A DNA stretch of 17,075 nucleotides from NCBI GenBank assembly GCA_017627115.1, contig JAGAHK010000108.1, positions 1 to 17,075 of the forward strand. The letters are read 5' to 3'. How positions within the stretch are numbered: position 1 is the first letter of the stretch; each line of letters opens with the position of its first letter. A program made the position numbers and the translations under genes. The notes under the pieces were generated by a model. It worked only from the letters and a program-made list of their open reading frames with translations. It was not told where the DNA came from and searched no databases. Source of the stretch: Bacillota bacterium (lineage in GTDB: Bacteria > Bacillota > Clostridia > Lachnospirales > CAG-274). Below are positions 16,313-17,075 of this stretch, piece by piece.

Positions 16313-16900
16313 ATGAAAACACAAGTATTTACACTCACAAAAGAAAAGACAGAACTTGAAAGCATACTTGCGGAAATGGAAAAAGCAGCGGTATATTGTG
16401 ACCTTGACAAAAAAGAGGCTACAAGGCTTAGACTGCTCTCGGAAGAACTTATAGGCATGGTACCCGAACTGCTTGATTTCTGCTCGGCAAAGTTCTGGGC
16501 GGAGAGTATAGGCAAGGAGTTTGAACTTTATGTAAGTGCGGAACTTAACGATATGTTCAGCGCAGACAGGGAAAAACTGCTTGAAATATCAAAATCGGGC
16601 AAAAATGCCGCGGCAAAAGGCATTATGGGTAAAATACGTTCGGTTGTCGAAACAATGTTTGTGGAATATTCAAATGCTGTCGCATTGCAGGACGAGCGGT
16701 TCTATCAAATGGGTATTGCACCTTCTCATTATTACTACTTAAGGCAGTGGTCGCTCAACCGCTATAAAAATGCCGCAGAGGGAAACGGCGAAGAATGGGA
16801 TGAACTTGAAGCTTCCATCATCGCAAACCTTGCGGATGATGTTATAGTCGGTATAAAAGGCAGAAAAGTGGATATCACCGTCAAAAAGAAGTTCAAGTGA
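16313..16900 (+). CDS. Protein of unknown function, possibly GHKL-ATPase-like
   Basis: This 195-residue soluble protein has no signal peptide or membrane helix. An N-terminal helical part contains RLRLLSEELIGMV (38-50), which resembles the N-box helix of GHKL ATPases such as RsbW/SpoIIAB, with Glu44/Glu45 in the place of the catalytic Glu. FELYVSAEL (70-78) could be the following strand. SGKNAAAKGIMGKIR (95-109) is a striking Gly/Lys-rich segment, and the C-terminal KVDITVKKKF (185-194) looks like a final strand. The classical G1 and G2 boxes (DxGxG, GxGLG) are not visible, so ATP binding is doubtful. It starts 20 bases after the second exporter with GAGGAG as ribosome site, so it belongs to the export operon. 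It may be a regulator or helper of the peptide system. The GHKL link is tentative. Confidence 0.7.
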   Translation: MKTQVFTLTKEKTELESILAEMEKAAVYCDLDKKEATRLRLLSEELIGMVPELLDFCSAKFWAESIGKEFELYVSAELNDMFSADREKLLEISKSGKNAAAKGIMGKIRSVVETMFVEYSNAVALQDERFYQMGIAPSHYYYLRQWSLNRYKNAAEGNGEEWDELEASIIANLADDVIVGIKGRKVDITVKKKFK

Positions 16901-16958
16901 TGTTTGTGATCGCAGATAATTATAAGCTTTAGGAAAACGCTGATTAAATTCAAAAAAA
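16901..16958. other. Gene-free spacer before the palindromic element
   Basis: This AT-rich stretch follows the stop of the 195-residue protein. I see no promoter, ribosome site or terminator in it. Confidence 0.5.
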
Positions 16959-17072
16959 CAAAAATAATTTTAGCCGATGGCGGCGCATTTGTAGGCGACC
17001 ATGCTAATGTGAAGCCTAACAGGCTGAACATAGCAAACAGAGCCGTTAAGCAAATGCGCAAAATTATTTTTG
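16959..17072. repeat. 114-base nested inverted-repeat element
   Basis: The outer arms are a perfect 13-bp inverted repeat (16959-16971 with 17060-17072). Next inside is a perfect 9-bp repeat (16983-16991, GCGCATTTG, with 17051-17059). The core pairs TGCT/AGCA (17002-17005, 17032-17035), ATGT/ACAT (17007-17010, 17028-17031) and AGCCT/AGGCT (17013-17017, 17021-17025) around an AAC loop, with opposed GA dinucleotides between the last two stems. A mini-hairpin GCC-GAT-GGC (16973-16981) bulges on the left. The whole can fold as one branched hairpin. It could be a dispersed palindromic repeat, a small non-autonomous mobile element, or a structured RNA. The right end is T-rich, so it might also end transcription. 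An open frame on the + strand (from 16910) has no usual start codon and is not called. Confidence 0.7.
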
Positions 17073-17075
17073 GTA

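Noticed and set aside
16762..17061. Minus-strand open frame of 99 codons with a hydrophobic start
   Set aside because: It overlaps the 195-residue gene antisense and its first part is just the translated palindromic element; no ribosome site is evident.
16910..17075. Plus-strand open frame running off the window end through the palindromic element
   Set aside because: There is no usual start codon upstream of the element and no ribosome site; the frame coincides with the inverted-repeat structure, which explains the sequence better.

Overview
The window looks like chromosomal DNA of a Gram-positive gut anaerobe of the Clostridia, most likely Oscillospiraceae/Ruminococcaceae (a Ruminococcus or [Eubacterium] siraeum-type organism). 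The clues are moderate GC, heavy use of ATA codons, strong AGGAGG-type ribosome sites, a secreted CotH protein with a Thr/Glu linker and a C-terminal dockerin, and an NHLM-type peptide export locus. The species cannot be fixed from the sequence alone.

Region 1 (2-4328, + strand) is the distal part of an iron-uptake type operon. It holds the 3' part of a DUF2318 membrane protein with paired CxxC motifs, two FtsX/MacB-type permeases, their ABC ATPase and an FMN-binding lipoprotein with the SGAT flavinylation motif. The order DUF2318-permease-permease-ATPase matches the set found beside FTR1/P19 iron permeases (Campylobacter p19 locus, enterobacterial Fet locus); FTR1 and P19 would lie before base 1. 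A strong bidirectional terminator closes the operon.

Region 2 (4393-7704, - strand) is a stand-alone carB (carbamoyl-phosphate synthase large chain) with its own extended -10 promoter. carA is not next to it.

Region 3 (7798-9159, + strand) holds a tyrosine phosphatase of the HCxxGKDRTG class, read from a near-consensus promoter, and a small cytoplasmic protein of unknown function.

Region 4 (9204-16900, + strand) may be one long transcription unit: a secreted CotH-kinase/dockerin protein, a 74-residue single-span protein resembling only the first part of an NHLM HlyD-type adaptor, a C39-peptidase ABC exporter, a second NHLM ABC exporter without the peptidase, and a 195-residue protein with a faint GHKL-ATPase look. 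The exporter pair would cleave and export a leader-bearing peptide, but no precursor peptide or modification enzyme is visible, so the cargo lies outside the window or elsewhere in the genome.

Region 5 (16901-17075) has no convincing gene. It contains a 114-base nested inverted-repeat element (16959-17072) that can fold into one long branched hairpin and is the best candidate here for an undescribed repeat or structured RNA.
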